Positions 52,259 through 60,934 of a DNA stretch of 64,000 bases are shown piece by piece. The stretch's first letter is position 1. Each line of letters opens with the position of its first letter. Below the pieces are notes generated by a model. That model was given only the letters and a program-made list of their open reading frames with translations, searched no databases and was not told the DNA's origin. Made by a program: the position numbers and the translations under genes. The stretch lies in assembly GCA_047601145.1 (NCBI GenBank), contig JASGJW010000001.1, forward strand, positions 1,054,001-1,118,000, given 5' to 3'. The stretch is from UBA7672 sp047601145. GTDB taxonomy: Bacteria; Pseudomonadota; Alphaproteobacteria; Caulobacterales; Hyphomonadaceae.

Positions 52259-53464
52259 CTAGGCCGCTGAATCCGTGCGGGCGGGCTGGACGAGGCGGGA
52301 AGCAGGCCAGACCTCAGCGCCTGTCAGCGTCGTGCGCGTGGGCCAGATGCGCGGCGAGCAGATGTGATGCACGCCATCCTGCAGGAAGCGGACGGCGTGT
52401 TCGGGATGAATGTCGCCCTCGACGCCGATCATGACGTTGTGATGACGCGCGAGTTCGACGGCGGCGTGGATGCGGCCGAACACTTCCGTCTTCGGTCCAT
52501 GCGGCCCCAGCACGCCCGGCGGCAGGGTGAAGCCGATGGCGGCCGGCTGCAGCTTCAGCACCGAGGCGACATCGGGCTCGGCCCAGTTGAGGCCGATGGC
52601 GATGTGCGGCACGCGCTGCTTCACATTGCGCATGATGTCCTCGAGATAGATGCGCGGATAGCCGGGCTCGACGCAGCTGACGCGGATCACGCGATAGCGC
52701 GACATCCTGCGATCGAACTTCGCCATCGCCTGGACGAGGCGCGAGAGGCTCGACTGGCTGTTGAGGCTGGAGACGTGCAGCGCCACGCCGACCAGCGCGG
52801 TTCCACCTGCCGCGAACAGCTTGCGCATCGGCTCTTCGGAGGCGTTGAGCTTCAGCTCGTCCATGTCGGTGTGGCGATGGCTGTGAAGATTCCAGTCCAT
52901 CGGCAGGCCTGTCGCCGGGTCGATCGGCGAGATGAACCAGGTCGCAAGCGCCCCGCGACGCGCATCCCACACCGGCGTGAAGCCCATGGGGATTTCCGGA
53001 GGCGTGGGCTTCGCCTGGGGCGTCAGGTCCTTCGATGCGCTCACCAGTTCGCCGAAGGCCTTGGCGAATTCGTCGATGGTCATCAACTGGTGCTGCGTGC
53101 TGACCTTCATGTCATCGAGGTCGGGCGAGCCCAGGAAATAGGTGTTGAGTTCCTTGGAGATGCGGTTGGCGACCGCGTCGGCGAGGATGCCGGTGAACGT
53201 TCCGAAGACCAGAAGGAAGCCTTCGGCGGCCGGGATCAGCACGTCTTCCGGGGCGACGCGGCGCGAAATGAAATGGCGAGCGACCTGGAAGACGCGCTCG
53301 CGCCTGGCCGGCCATTGCGCGCCATAGCGTGTGCGGATCTCGTCGAGATTGATGAACTGGAATTGGGCGACGTCGATGGCGTTCCGGCCGTTGGCGAGAC
53401 GGCGGATGCGGTCGGCGAGGTTCAGCCCGCCCTGCGTTTCGAGTTCAGCTTCCATGCACGACAT
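52259..53464 (-). CDS. Hypothetical protein with degenerate GGDEF/EAL-like segments
   Basis: A 401-residue cytoplasmic protein. The N-terminal part (VAQFQFINLDEIRTRYG, FLLVFGTFTGILADAVANRISKEL) has the strand-helix order of a GGDEF-like fold without the active-site GGDEF. The C-terminal half includes MIGVEGDIHPEHAVRFLQDGVHHICSPR, like the GVET...G...Q...P end of EAL domains, but without EAL catalytic residues. If it binds cyclic di-GMP, it would be an effector. This fold reading is inference. Confidence 0.55.
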   Translation of the reverse strand: MSCMEAELETQGGLNLADRIRRLANGRNAIDVAQFQFINLDEIRTRYGAQWPARRERVFQVARHFISRRVAPEDVLIPAAEGFLLVFGTFTGILADAVANRISKELNTYFLGSPDLDDMKVSTQHQLMTIDEFAKAFGELVSASKDLTPQAKPTPPEIPMGFTPVWDARRGALATWFISPIDPATGLPMDWNLHSHRHTDMDELKLNASEEPMRKLFAAGGTALVGVALHVSSLNSQSSLSRLVQAMAKFDRRMSRYRVIRVSCVEPGYPRIYLEDIMRNVKQRVPHIAIGLNWAEPDVASVLKLQPAAIGFTLPPGVLGPHGPKTEVFGRIHAAVELARHHNVMIGVEGDIHPEHAVRFLQDGVHHICSPRIWPTRTTLTGAEVWPASRLVQPARTDSAA

Positions 53465-53597
53465 GCGGCAGTTTCCTGCCGACCCCTCTCTTCGGAAAAG
53501 CTTCGCAAAAGGGGGTGGGAGAACGATTAAATCGTGCGTGGAAATTCAGGCGATAAACGCTTCGCTAACCGAGTAATCGCAGGCGCCGTGGCGTTGC

Positions 53598-54631
53598 CTA
53601 CGCGCCCGCCATTACGCGCTTGTAGAAGGCAAGGCTGTCGCGCACGAAAGCCTTGCGCGTGAAGGCTGCTTCATAGCTGGCGCGGCCGCCTTCGACGAGC
53701 TTTGCTGCAAGCATCGGTTCGCTGATCACGCGGCGTATCGCGCTGGCCAGCGCCTCTGGATTGTCCTTCGGAACCAGCAATCCGTTGACGCCGTCGGCAA
53801 CGTAGGCTGCCGGCCCGGCGGCATCGGCAGCCACCAGCGGGCGCGAGGCCGCCCAGGCATCGACCATCACCGTGCCGAAAGGCTCGTAGCGTGAAGGGAA
53901 GGCCACAAAGGTGGACGCCGCGAGCAGCGCGCCGCGGTCGTTGCGCCAGCCGAGGAAACGCACGCGATCGTCCAGCCCGAGCCGTGTGCTCTGCGCCTTC
54001 AGGTCCGCTTCCAGCGGGCCTTCGCCGGCGATCCAGACATAGAGCCCTGGCGTCTTCGCCGTTGCATCGAGCAGCGTGTCGAGCCCTTTTTCTCGTGCAG
54101 GCGCGCCAGCGCCAGCGCGACGGGCGCGTCCGTTGGCGTATCCAGGGTGGCGCGGTCGATCGGCGCTGCTCCCTCGAAGTCCGCATGGGTATGGATGATG
54201 GCAGACCGGTCTTCAGGCGCGCCCTGTTCGCGGATATGGCGCAAGAGGTCGTTGGTCAGGCCGACCTGCCAGGCGCAGTTCGCAAAGCGAGCCAGCTTGT
54301 AATAGCCGCCAAACCAGCCGATCGATCTTGCCCGGAACGAGGCCGGCGCAAACTCTCCCGCGCGGCCCATCCAGTATTCGGCCACGTCCGGCTTGAATTC
54401 GCGCATGACCCGCGCGATGGCGCCGCGAGTGGGGAAAGGCCACAGCTTGTTGAAGCCGGCCGTCTCGACCCAGATGCCTGCATCGCGCAGTTTCTGTACG
54501 CGAAAGGCGTTGTCTGGCCGCGTGACGACAGCCTGCGGCACGCCCGCTTCCGCGAGGGCGAGCACGCTTTCCAGCATGATGTTCTCGGCCCCGCCTTCCC
54601 TGGCGCCGGCCATGACATGAAGAACGCGCAT
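53598..54631 (-). pseudogene. GT4 glycosyltransferase with an internal frameshift
   Basis: Residues from ATG 54631 (MRVLHVMAGAREGGAEN) run through a GT4/WcaK-like N-terminal half to LARLHEKKG. The expected continuation (GLDTLLDATAKTPGLYVWIAG...) and the C-terminal half with EPFGTVMVDAWAASRPLVA are in the next frame, reading on to 53598. The break is at the T-run 54087-54091: one more base in that homopolymer (A6 instead of A5 on the coding strand) would restore one full-length protein of about 345 residues. This is a frameshift mutation or a sequencing artefact. Confidence 0.85.
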
Positions 54632-54831
54632 CTCGAACGCCCGGCGGTTGTGGACCGGGTGGATAGCGGCTTCCGCCGGGCAGGGCAAACATCGCGCTGC
54701 CGATCGCGACTGCGGCGTCTCGCCCCGGTAAATGCCCGTTTATCAAGGGAATCCCTGAGGCTCAGCGCGCAAACAGCGGTTGTCGGGGCTGAGCTTCCCG
54801 CGTAGTTTCCGCCCGCTTTCCGGAGACTTTG

Positions 54832-56127
54832 ATGTCCTATCGCCTGTTCGGCGCCGAAACGTCGGCCTATTCGACCAAGATGCGTTCCTACCTCGCCTAC
54901 AAGGGCGTGCCATTCGACTGGACGCCGCGCACCCAGGAGACCGAGGAGGACCTGCGCCGCGTCTCGCGTTTCGCAACGCTGCCCGTGCTGGTAACGGCCT
55001 CCGGCTTTGCCGTTCACGACACGACGCCGCTGATCGAGGCGCTCGAGGCCGACAGCCCGGAGCCCTCCGCCACGCCGGCTGATCCCGCGACCGCCTTCCT
55101 TGCCTGCGTGCTGGAAGAATACGCCGACGGTTGGTTGGCCAAGGCGGCCTATCACTATCGCTGGACGCGCAAGAAGGACCAGCGCCTCGCCGCCCAGCGC
55201 ACGATCGACGACTATTTCGTCACGACGCCGCCCGAAGACAAAAAGGCGGCCGAAGACCGCGCCATCGAGACGATGACGGCGCAGCTCAAGACCATGCAGC
55301 TCGAGGGCGAGCTCGGCGGGGCGGTCGAGAAGTCGTTCAAGAAGTTCGTGAAGCTGCTCGACGACCACCTGCGCAAGCACCTCTTCATCTTCGGCGAGCG
55401 CCCCTCGATCGCGGACTTCGCCATCGCCGGCCAGCTGATCCAGATGCTGAAGGATCCGACGCCCGCGAAGATCATCGAGAAGGACGGAGAGTTCGTCGCC
55501 AAATGGTGCGAGTTCATGGCCGCGCCGACCGCGTCTGGCCCGTTTTCCGCGCTCGACGATCTCAAGGAGACACTCGCCCCGCTGTTCGCGGAGGATCTCG
55601 CGCAATTCTTCCTGCCGTGGGCCGCCGAGAACCTCGAGAATTCGCTCTCCGGCAATGAGAGCTTCACCGTCACGCTCGGCAAGGATGCCGTCACGCTCGC
55701 TCCACTGCGCTCCGCGGCGCGGTCCTTCCGTGAGCTGCGCCGCAAGTTTGTCGCAGGTCAAACGATCGATACGCTGAAGGCCTTCACCGACGAAACCGGC
55801 TCGACAGCTTTCCTGCTGCGCCCGCCGCGCCAGGACCAGCGTCCCCCGCGCGTCGAAGAGCAGGCGCCCGAAGGCGAAACCGTTGAAGGCGAAACGGACG
55901 CTGAAGAAGCCGAGACCGCCGAGGCCGACACGACCCAACCGCGCGAAGGCGATGAGGGCGGCCGCAAACGCCGGCGTCGCCGCCGGCGTCGCGGCGGCCG
56001 TGGCCGCGGCGAGGGCGATGCTCCCTCCGAAGCGTCCGCTGAAGGAGGCGATGGCGATGGCGAGGCGGCCGACAGCGAGGCCGGCGAGCCTGGCGATGAC
56101 GACGCGTCGGGCGATCGGGAAGACTGA
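54832..56127 (+). CDS. GST-fold protein with acidic/Arg-rich C-terminal tail
   Basis: About 431 residues. Residues 1-75 form a GST-N thioredoxin-like domain (YRLFGAETSAYSTKMRSYLAYKGVPFDW, LPVLVTASG, DTTPLIEALE); residues about 90-215 form a GST-C-like helical domain (FIFGERPSIADFAIAGQL). After about residue 335 comes a long disordered tail: Glu/Thr-rich, then RKRRRRRRRRGGRGRG (about 377-393), then acidic and Ala/Gly-rich. Such an Arg block recalls RNase E/RNA-binding tails. ATG 54832 has GGAG seven bases upstream. Confidence 0.85.
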   Translation: MSYRLFGAETSAYSTKMRSYLAYKGVPFDWTPRTQETEEDLRRVSRFATLPVLVTASGFAVHDTTPLIEALEADSPEPSATPADPATAFLACVLEEYADGWLAKAAYHYRWTRKKDQRLAAQRTIDDYFVTTPPEDKKAAEDRAIETMTAQLKTMQLEGELGGAVEKSFKKFVKLLDDHLRKHLFIFGERPSIADFAIAGQLIQMLKDPTPAKIIEKDGEFVAKWCEFMAAPTASGPFSALDDLKETLAPLFAEDLAQFFLPWAAENLENSLSGNESFTVTLGKDAVTLAPLRSAARSFRELRRKFVAGQTIDTLKAFTDETGSTAFLLRPPRQDQRPPRVEEQAPEGETVEGETDAEEAETAEADTTQPREGDEGGRKRRRRRRRRGGRGRGEGDAPSEASAEGGDGDGEAADSEAGEPGDDDASGDRED

Positions 56128-56148
56128 TCCCGCCCGGGGGAGCGCGCC

Positions 56149-56784
56149 ATGAATGAGTTACAGATCCTGCTCAGTTCGCCGGCGACGCTCGCACTGCTTA
56201 TCGCCAACGTTGCGATCTCGATCGCGGCCTTCGGCAATGCCCGGCTGATGGATCGCCTGCTGTTTGACATGAATCGCATCCGCCGATTCAACGAGTGGTA
56301 CCGGATGGTCACGTCCGGCTTCATCCACGGCGATCCGTTCCATCTCTTCATGAACATGCTGGCCCTGTATTTCCTGGGCCCTTACCTCGAGCTAACGACC
56401 GGAACGGTCGGCTTCCTGATCATCTACTTCGCTTCGTTGGCCGCCGGCTCCGCCTGGTCCTTCATGGAGCACTATCGCGATCCGAATTATCGCGCGCTCG
56501 GCGCCTCGGGCGCAGTCTCCGGCATCACCACCGCAGCTGCTGTCTTCTATCCCTTCGCGCAGATCATGTTGTTCTTCGCACTGCCCATGCCGCTGGGCGT
56601 GTTCGCGATCTGCTACATCATCTTCTCGGCGTGGGCCTCTCGCTCGAACATCCGCGACGGCATCGGCCATTCCGCTCACCTTGGCGGCGCGCTCATGGGC
56701 ATCGCTATTGTCTGCCTGTTCTGGCCCGAAGCGCCGCAGCGCGCGTGGGAACAGTTCGTCGCCACGCTGCCGACGCAGCTCTGA
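56149..56784 (+). CDS. Rhomboid family intramembrane serine protease
   Basis: A 211-residue membrane protease with about six helices. The catalytic Ser120 is in GASGAVSG and the catalytic His177 in GHSAHLGGAL. The conserved HLFMNMLALYFLG helix precedes them. It cleaves other membrane proteins within the bilayer; targets unknown. It begins 21 bases after the GST-fold gene. Confidence 0.92.
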   Translation: MNELQILLSSPATLALLIANVAISIAAFGNARLMDRLLFDMNRIRRFNEWYRMVTSGFIHGDPFHLFMNMLALYFLGPYLELTTGTVGFLIIYFASLAAGSAWSFMEHYRDPNYRALGASGAVSGITTAAAVFYPFAQIMLFFALPMPLGVFAICYIIFSAWASRSNIRDGIGHSAHLGGALMGIAIVCLFWPEAPQRAWEQFVATLPTQL

Positions 56785-56807
56785 CACCAGCGAAATCCGA
56801 AAAGAAA

Positions 56808-56839
56808 AAGCGGCGCATTCCGTGAGGAGTGCGCCGCTT
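56808..56839. terminator. Bidirectional terminator hairpin
   Basis: AAGCGGCGCA (56808-56817) and TGCGCCGCTT (56830-56839) form a perfect 10-base stem 24 bases after the rhomboid stop, flanked by A-rich DNA on one side and TCTTT on the other. Confidence 0.8.
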
Positions 56840-56962
56840 CTCTTTGGCGGGATCCGAGGCTGGCCCATCCGGGGGGAGGGAGAGGGCCGGCCGGCTCACC
56901 GCCGGGTCTTGCAACCAGAACCTGAGATCGGAAGTCAGGCGCCGGATTTCAAGTGGCTGCCG

Positions 56963-57448
56963 TTATGCCGCAGACGCCGGGCGGATTTTCGTGGCGGCGC
57001 CTTCGATCACGTGCGGGGTTTCCGCAGCGCCGATGGAGATCTTCCGCGGCTTCATCGCTTCCGGCAGCTCACGCTTAAGCTCGATGCGCAGCAGGCCATT
57101 CTTGAGCGATGCGCCGGTCACCACGACGTGATCGGCAAGCTGGAAGCGGCGGATGAAGCCGCGCTCCGCAATGCCGCGGTGCAGGAACTTGCGGTTCTGG
57201 TCGCCGCCATCTTTCTTGCCGACGACGATCAGTTGGCCTTCCTTCACTTCGAGATCGAGGTCGCCTTCAGCGAAGCCCGCGACTGCGAGTTCGATGGAGT
57301 AGGCGTTCTCGTCCTCGATGGACTGTTCGATGTTGTACGGGGGATAGCCCTGAGCGCCATCAAGGCGCTGCGCGGTGTCGATCAGGCTTGCGAGCCGGTC
57401 GAAGCCGACGACAGTGCGATACAGGGGGGAAAAGTCGAACGTGCTCAT
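56963..57448 (-). CDS. Small heat-shock protein (Hsp20 family)
   Basis: A 161-residue alpha-crystallin-domain chaperone (IbpA-like). N-terminal DFSPLYRTVVGFDRLASL and YPPYNIEQ are typical; the crystallin core has a GYPPYNI start, ELAVAGFAEGDL, and the terminal GLLRIELKRELPEA. It binds unfolding proteins under heat stress. ATG 57448 has AGGA six bases upstream, inside the ROSE thermometer. Confidence 0.94.
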   Translation of the reverse strand: MSTFDFSPLYRTVVGFDRLASLIDTAQRLDGAQGYPPYNIEQSIEDENAYSIELAVAGFAEGDLDLEVKEGQLIVVGKKDGGDQNRKFLHRGIAERGFIRRFQLADHVVVTGASLKNGLLRIELKRELPEAMKPRKISIGAAETPHVIEGAATKIRPASAA

Positions 57449-57540
57449 GTCTGTCCTCAATCAAGCAACAGGGGCGGACCTGTTCAGGGTTCCACCAGGT
57501 TCATGTCCGAAACCGTTCTCGGCGCCGCCTCATGGCCAAC
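57449..57540 (-). promoter_or_regulatory. ROSE-type RNA thermometer in the hsp20 leader
   Basis: Immediately before the ATG (on the minus strand) the leader reads TTGCT-TGATTG-AGGA-CAGAC-ATG. The TTGCT (57464-57468) pairs with the AGGA ribosome site (57454-57457) with an unpaired G, exactly the UYGCU:AGGA zipper of ROSE elements. An upstream hairpin with GGAC/GTCC arms (57476-57508) precedes it. At low temperature the site should be closed and open on heating. Confidence 0.78.
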
Positions 57541-57684
57541 GCCTCGGTCTCCAAGGCCCACATGTGCGGCGCCTCGCCAAACGAGTTGGGAATGCGCTCC
57601 CGGGTGGTCAAGTGATGCCGATTGGATAAAGTCAGGGTTGGGAACACCCTTCTGAATCAGGCCGCTAGCAACGGGATTTGCCTC

Positions 57685-58605
57685 ATGAAAACCCGCAGTC
57701 TCCTGCTCTCCCTGTGCGCGCTCGCCCTCACGGCGAATTGCGGGGAGGGTGACAAGGGGGCTGCGCCCGCGGGAACCCCGGCTGCTGCGGCGCCGGCCGC
57801 GCACGGGCTCGACTGGGCCGTCGCAGGCGATTGGCGGCTCGACAGCGTGAAGGCGCGCGACAAGTGGCGCCACCCTGCCGAGACACTTGGCTTCTTCGGC
57901 GTGAAGGCGAGCGACACCGTGGTCGAGATCTGGCCGGGCGGCGGCTACTGGACGGCAATCCTCGGACCCTGGCTGAAGAATGGCGGCGGCAAGCTGATCG
58001 TCGCGCATCCGGAATCGCCTGAAGCGGTTGCAGCGTGGAAGGCTGCTTATGGTGATCATCCCGAAACCTATGGCGACATCACCATAACCACGGCGTCCAA
58101 GACCGCGACGGGCATCGCGCCCGACGGCTCGGCGGATGTCGTGCTCACCTTCCGCAACATCCACAACTGGATGTCTGGCGGCTTCGCCGACAAGATATTT
58201 GCTGACGCCTTCCGCGCGCTCAAGCCCGGCGGCGTCCTTGGCGTGGAGGAGCACCGGCTTCCCTCGGCGCGCGACCAGGATCTCAAGGCCTCGACCGGCT
58301 ATGTGCAGGAAAACTTCGTGGTCCAGCTGGCGCAGAATGCGGGCTTCGTTCTCGAGCAGTCCTCCGAGATCAACGCCAACCCGAAGGACAATGCGGATCA
58401 TCCGCTCGGCGTCTGGATGTTGCCGCCTAACTTGCGCGCACCGCAGCCCGGGTCGCCCGAAGCTGCGACCTATGACAAGGCGAAGTACGAGGCGATCGGT
58501 GAAAGCGACCGCATGACGCTCCGCTTCCGCAAGCCTGCGTCTCCGGCCGCGCCCGCTGCGGCGCCAGCCGGGGCGGCGGCGCCTGCAGCCCCGCCTGCGC
58601 AATGA
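57685..58605 (+). CDS. Exported methyltransferase-like lipoprotein
   Basis: A 306-residue protein with a lipoprotein-type signal (LTANC). Residues about 60-240 have a class I methyltransferase shape: DTVVEIWPGGGYWTAIL (motif I), a DVVLTFRNIHNWM motif IV-like segment and LKPGGVLGVEEHR. An Ala/Pro-rich tail ends it. A methyltransferase on the outside of the cytoplasm would lack SAM, so it may be a repurposed fold. ATG 57685 chosen; the next gene overlaps by four bases. Confidence 0.8.
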   Translation: MKTRSLLLSLCALALTANCGEGDKGAAPAGTPAAAAPAAHGLDWAVAGDWRLDSVKARDKWRHPAETLGFFGVKASDTVVEIWPGGGYWTAILGPWLKNGGGKLIVAHPESPEAVAAWKAAYGDHPETYGDITITTASKTATGIAPDGSADVVLTFRNIHNWMSGGFADKIFADAFRALKPGGVLGVEEHRLPSARDQDLKASTGYVQENFVVQLAQNAGFVLEQSSEINANPKDNADHPLGVWMLPPNLRAPQPGSPEAATYDKAKYEAIGESDRMTLRFRKPASPAAPAAAPAGAAAPAAPPAQ

Positions 58606-59273
58606 CCGCCAAGACCCGCACGATCAAGCTGCCGGACGGCTCGACTGTCTCGGCGCTATGGCAGAAGCCGAAGGACGCGAAGGCCGTCCTCGTGCTGGCG
58701 CACGGGGCGGGGGCCGGCATGACGCACAAGCACCTGGCCGCCACCGCCGACGGGCTTGAAGAGCGTGGCATTGCAACGCTGCGCTACAACTTCCCCTATA
58801 TGGAAAAAGGCTCGAAGCGCCCCGACAACCCGCCCGTCGCCCACGCGGCCATCCGCGCCGCTGTCGCCGATGCGACGAAGCTCGCCGGCGATCTCCCGCT
58901 CTTTGCTGGCGGCCGTTCCTTCGGCGCGCGCATGACCTCGCAGGCCCAATCGCTTGAACCGCTGGCGAGGGTGAAAGGTCTCGTCTTCTTCGCCTTCCCG
59001 CTGCACGCGCCAGGCAAGCCGGGCGTCGAGCGCGCGGACCATCTCAGGCAGGTGAAAGTTCCGATGCTCTTCCTGCAGGGGACGAATGACGAGTTCGCGG
59101 ATCTCGACTTGCTGAAGCCTGTGGTGAAGTCACTCGGCAAGCGCGCGAGGCTGCATCTTGCCCAGTTTGCCGACCACAGCTTCCACGCGCCTGCCAAGAG
59201 CGGCCGCAAGGATCCCGAAGTCCTCGCCGACATTCTTGATGCCGCCGAAGCGTGGATGCGTGAGCAGGCCTAG
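58602..59273 (+). CDS. Alpha/beta hydrolase, KANL3/Tex30-like
   Basis: A 223-residue hydrolase without signal peptide. LVLAHGAGAGMTHKHL, nucleophile Ser in GGRSFGARM, acid in LQGTNDEFAD and base His in FADHSFHA are in the right order. It belongs to the small KANL3/Tex30-type group close to dienelactone hydrolases. It overlaps the previous gene (ATGA) and converges with the carboxylase gene with a four-base stop overlap. Confidence 0.87.
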   Translation: MTAKTRTIKLPDGSTVSALWQKPKDAKAVLVLAHGAGAGMTHKHLAATADGLEERGIATLRYNFPYMEKGSKRPDNPPVAHAAIRAAVADATKLAGDLPLFAGGRSFGARMTSQAQSLEPLARVKGLVFFAFPLHAPGKPGVERADHLRQVKVPMLFLQGTNDEFADLDLLKPVVKSLGKRARLHLAQFADHSFHAPAKSGRKDPEVLADILDAAEAWMREQA

Positions 59274-60817
59274 GGACGCATCCCGTAGCTGCGCGGTCCC
59301 GTCTTCAGCACGCGATAGGCGTGGTGGACAAAGTCCACCACCAGCGGTCGCGTGTCGCGCGGATCGATGATCTCCTCGGCGATGAAAGCCTCGGCCGTAC
59401 GGAAGGGCGAACGCATCGCCTCGAACTTCCGGTAGAGTTCCTTCAGCTCGGCTTCCGGATCGGCAGACGCCTCGAGCTGGCGCTTGTAGGCCGCCTCGAT
59501 CCCGCCAGCCATTGGCAATGAGCCCCAGTCGCCTGACGGCCAGCAATAGCGCCAGCGTGTCTTCGTCGGATTGAACATTGCGCTCCCGGCAAGCCCATAA
59601 GCCTTGCGGATCACCACGGGCAGGATCGGCGTCTGCGCCTGATAGACGGCCGCCATTGCGCGCACGCCCTTGCGCGTCACGCCCGCCCGCTCGTGCTTCG
59701 CGCCAACTGCAAAGCCGGGGCAGTCGACGAAGTGAACCACCGGCAGGTGGAACGTGTCCGCCAGGTCGACCATTCGCACGACCTTGTCGCACGCATCCGC
59801 TGTCCACGCGCCGTCGAGAAAGAACGGATCGCCCGCGAGTATTGCCACCGGATGCCCGTCGATCCGCGCCAGCCCTGTCACGACCTGGCGTCCCCACAGC
59901 GCGCCGATCTCGAAGAAGGAGCCCTTGTCGCACACCGCCTCGATGATCTTGCGCGGCATGTAGGGCGTCTTGCCGTCCTTGGGCACGATGTCGATGAGGA
60001 ATTGCTCGCGCCGTTTCGGATCGTCATTCGAGGGTTGCACCGGCGGGAGTTCGTCGGAATTCGAGGGCAGGTAGGACAAGAAGCGCCGCGCATGTGCGAA
60101 GGCTTCGTGCTCGGAGTTCACGACGTTGTCGACAACGCCGTTCCGCCCGTTGATCTCCCAGCCGCCCAGGCCTTCCTTGTCAACGTCCTCGCCGATCGCC
60201 TTGGCTACGGGCGGTCCTGCGACGAACACCTGGGAGAGCCCCTTCACCATCACCGAGAAGTGGCTCGCCGCCACGCGCCCTGCGCCCAGCCCCGCGCATG
60301 GCCCCAGCGCCAGCGATACCACAGGCGCGCGCTGCATGTTGGCCACCAGCCATTCCCACGCCGGCGTCGTCGGGATGTAGGTGCGCGGGTTCTGCTCCAG
60401 CGATTTCACCGACCCGCCGCCGCCCGTGCCATCGACCATGCGCACGATCGGCATGCCGTACTCGTTGGCCATCTGCTCGGCCATCAGCATCTTGCCAGCG
60501 ATCGATGCGTCCGATGCGCCGCCGCGCACCGTGAAGTCGTCGCCCAGGATGACAGCCGGCCGTCCCTCAAGGGTCGCGCGCCCGAACACCATCGTCGCCG
60601 GCAGGAATTCCGCGATCGCGTCATCCGGCCCGTAGCCGGCCTTGCCCGCGATCTTGCCGACCTCATGGAAGCTTCCCGGATCAGCCAGGAACGCCACCCG
60701 CTCGCGAACCGTCAACTTGCCCTGGCTCCGTTGTCGGGCAACGCGCTCGTCCCCGCCCATCTGCTCGGCGAGCCGCTCCCGCGCCCGCAGTTCCTCGATA
60801 TGGCTTTTCCAGCTCAT
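59270..60817 (-). CDS. Acyl-CoA carboxylase, carboxyltransferase (beta) subunit
   Basis: A 515-residue biotin-dependent carboxyltransferase of the propionyl/methylcrotonyl-CoA type. Landmarks: GKLTVRERVAFLADPGSF, DDFTVRGGASD, acyl-CoA pocket GTGGGGSVKS, oxyanion segments LGPCAGLGAGR and GAKHERAGVTRKGVRAM. It should work with a biotin carboxylase (alpha) subunit not in the window. Substrate not determined. Confidence 0.9.
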   Translation of the reverse strand: MSWKSHIEELRARERLAEQMGGDERVARQRSQGKLTVRERVAFLADPGSFHEVGKIAGKAGYGPDDAIAEFLPATMVFGRATLEGRPAVILGDDFTVRGGASDASIAGKMLMAEQMANEYGMPIVRMVDGTGGGGSVKSLEQNPRTYIPTTPAWEWLVANMQRAPVVSLALGPCAGLGAGRVAASHFSVMVKGLSQVFVAGPPVAKAIGEDVDKEGLGGWEINGRNGVVDNVVNSEHEAFAHARRFLSYLPSNSDELPPVQPSNDDPKRREQFLIDIVPKDGKTPYMPRKIIEAVCDKGSFFEIGALWGRQVVTGLARIDGHPVAILAGDPFFLDGAWTADACDKVVRMVDLADTFHLPVVHFVDCPGFAVGAKHERAGVTRKGVRAMAAVYQAQTPILPVVIRKAYGLAGSAMFNPTKTRWRYCWPSGDWGSLPMAGGIEAAYKRQLEASADPEAELKELYRKFEAMRSPFRTAEAFIAEEIIDPRDTRPLVVDFVHHAYRVLKTGPRSYGMRP

Positions 60818-60934
60818 GTGGCCTCCCGTGAGCGGAACCCTAACGGCCTTGCGCGGGAAATCGAGGGCTTGCCCCCTGATTGGAGCGAAACCCTCGCCAT
60901 GTTACTTTCGTGCCGTTCAGTTGGGAGGACGCCG

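Noticed and set aside
54256..55938. Open frame of 560 codons opposite the GST-fold gene and the glycosyltransferase
   Set aside because: Spans two real genes in the wrong frame; composition typical of a shadow frame.
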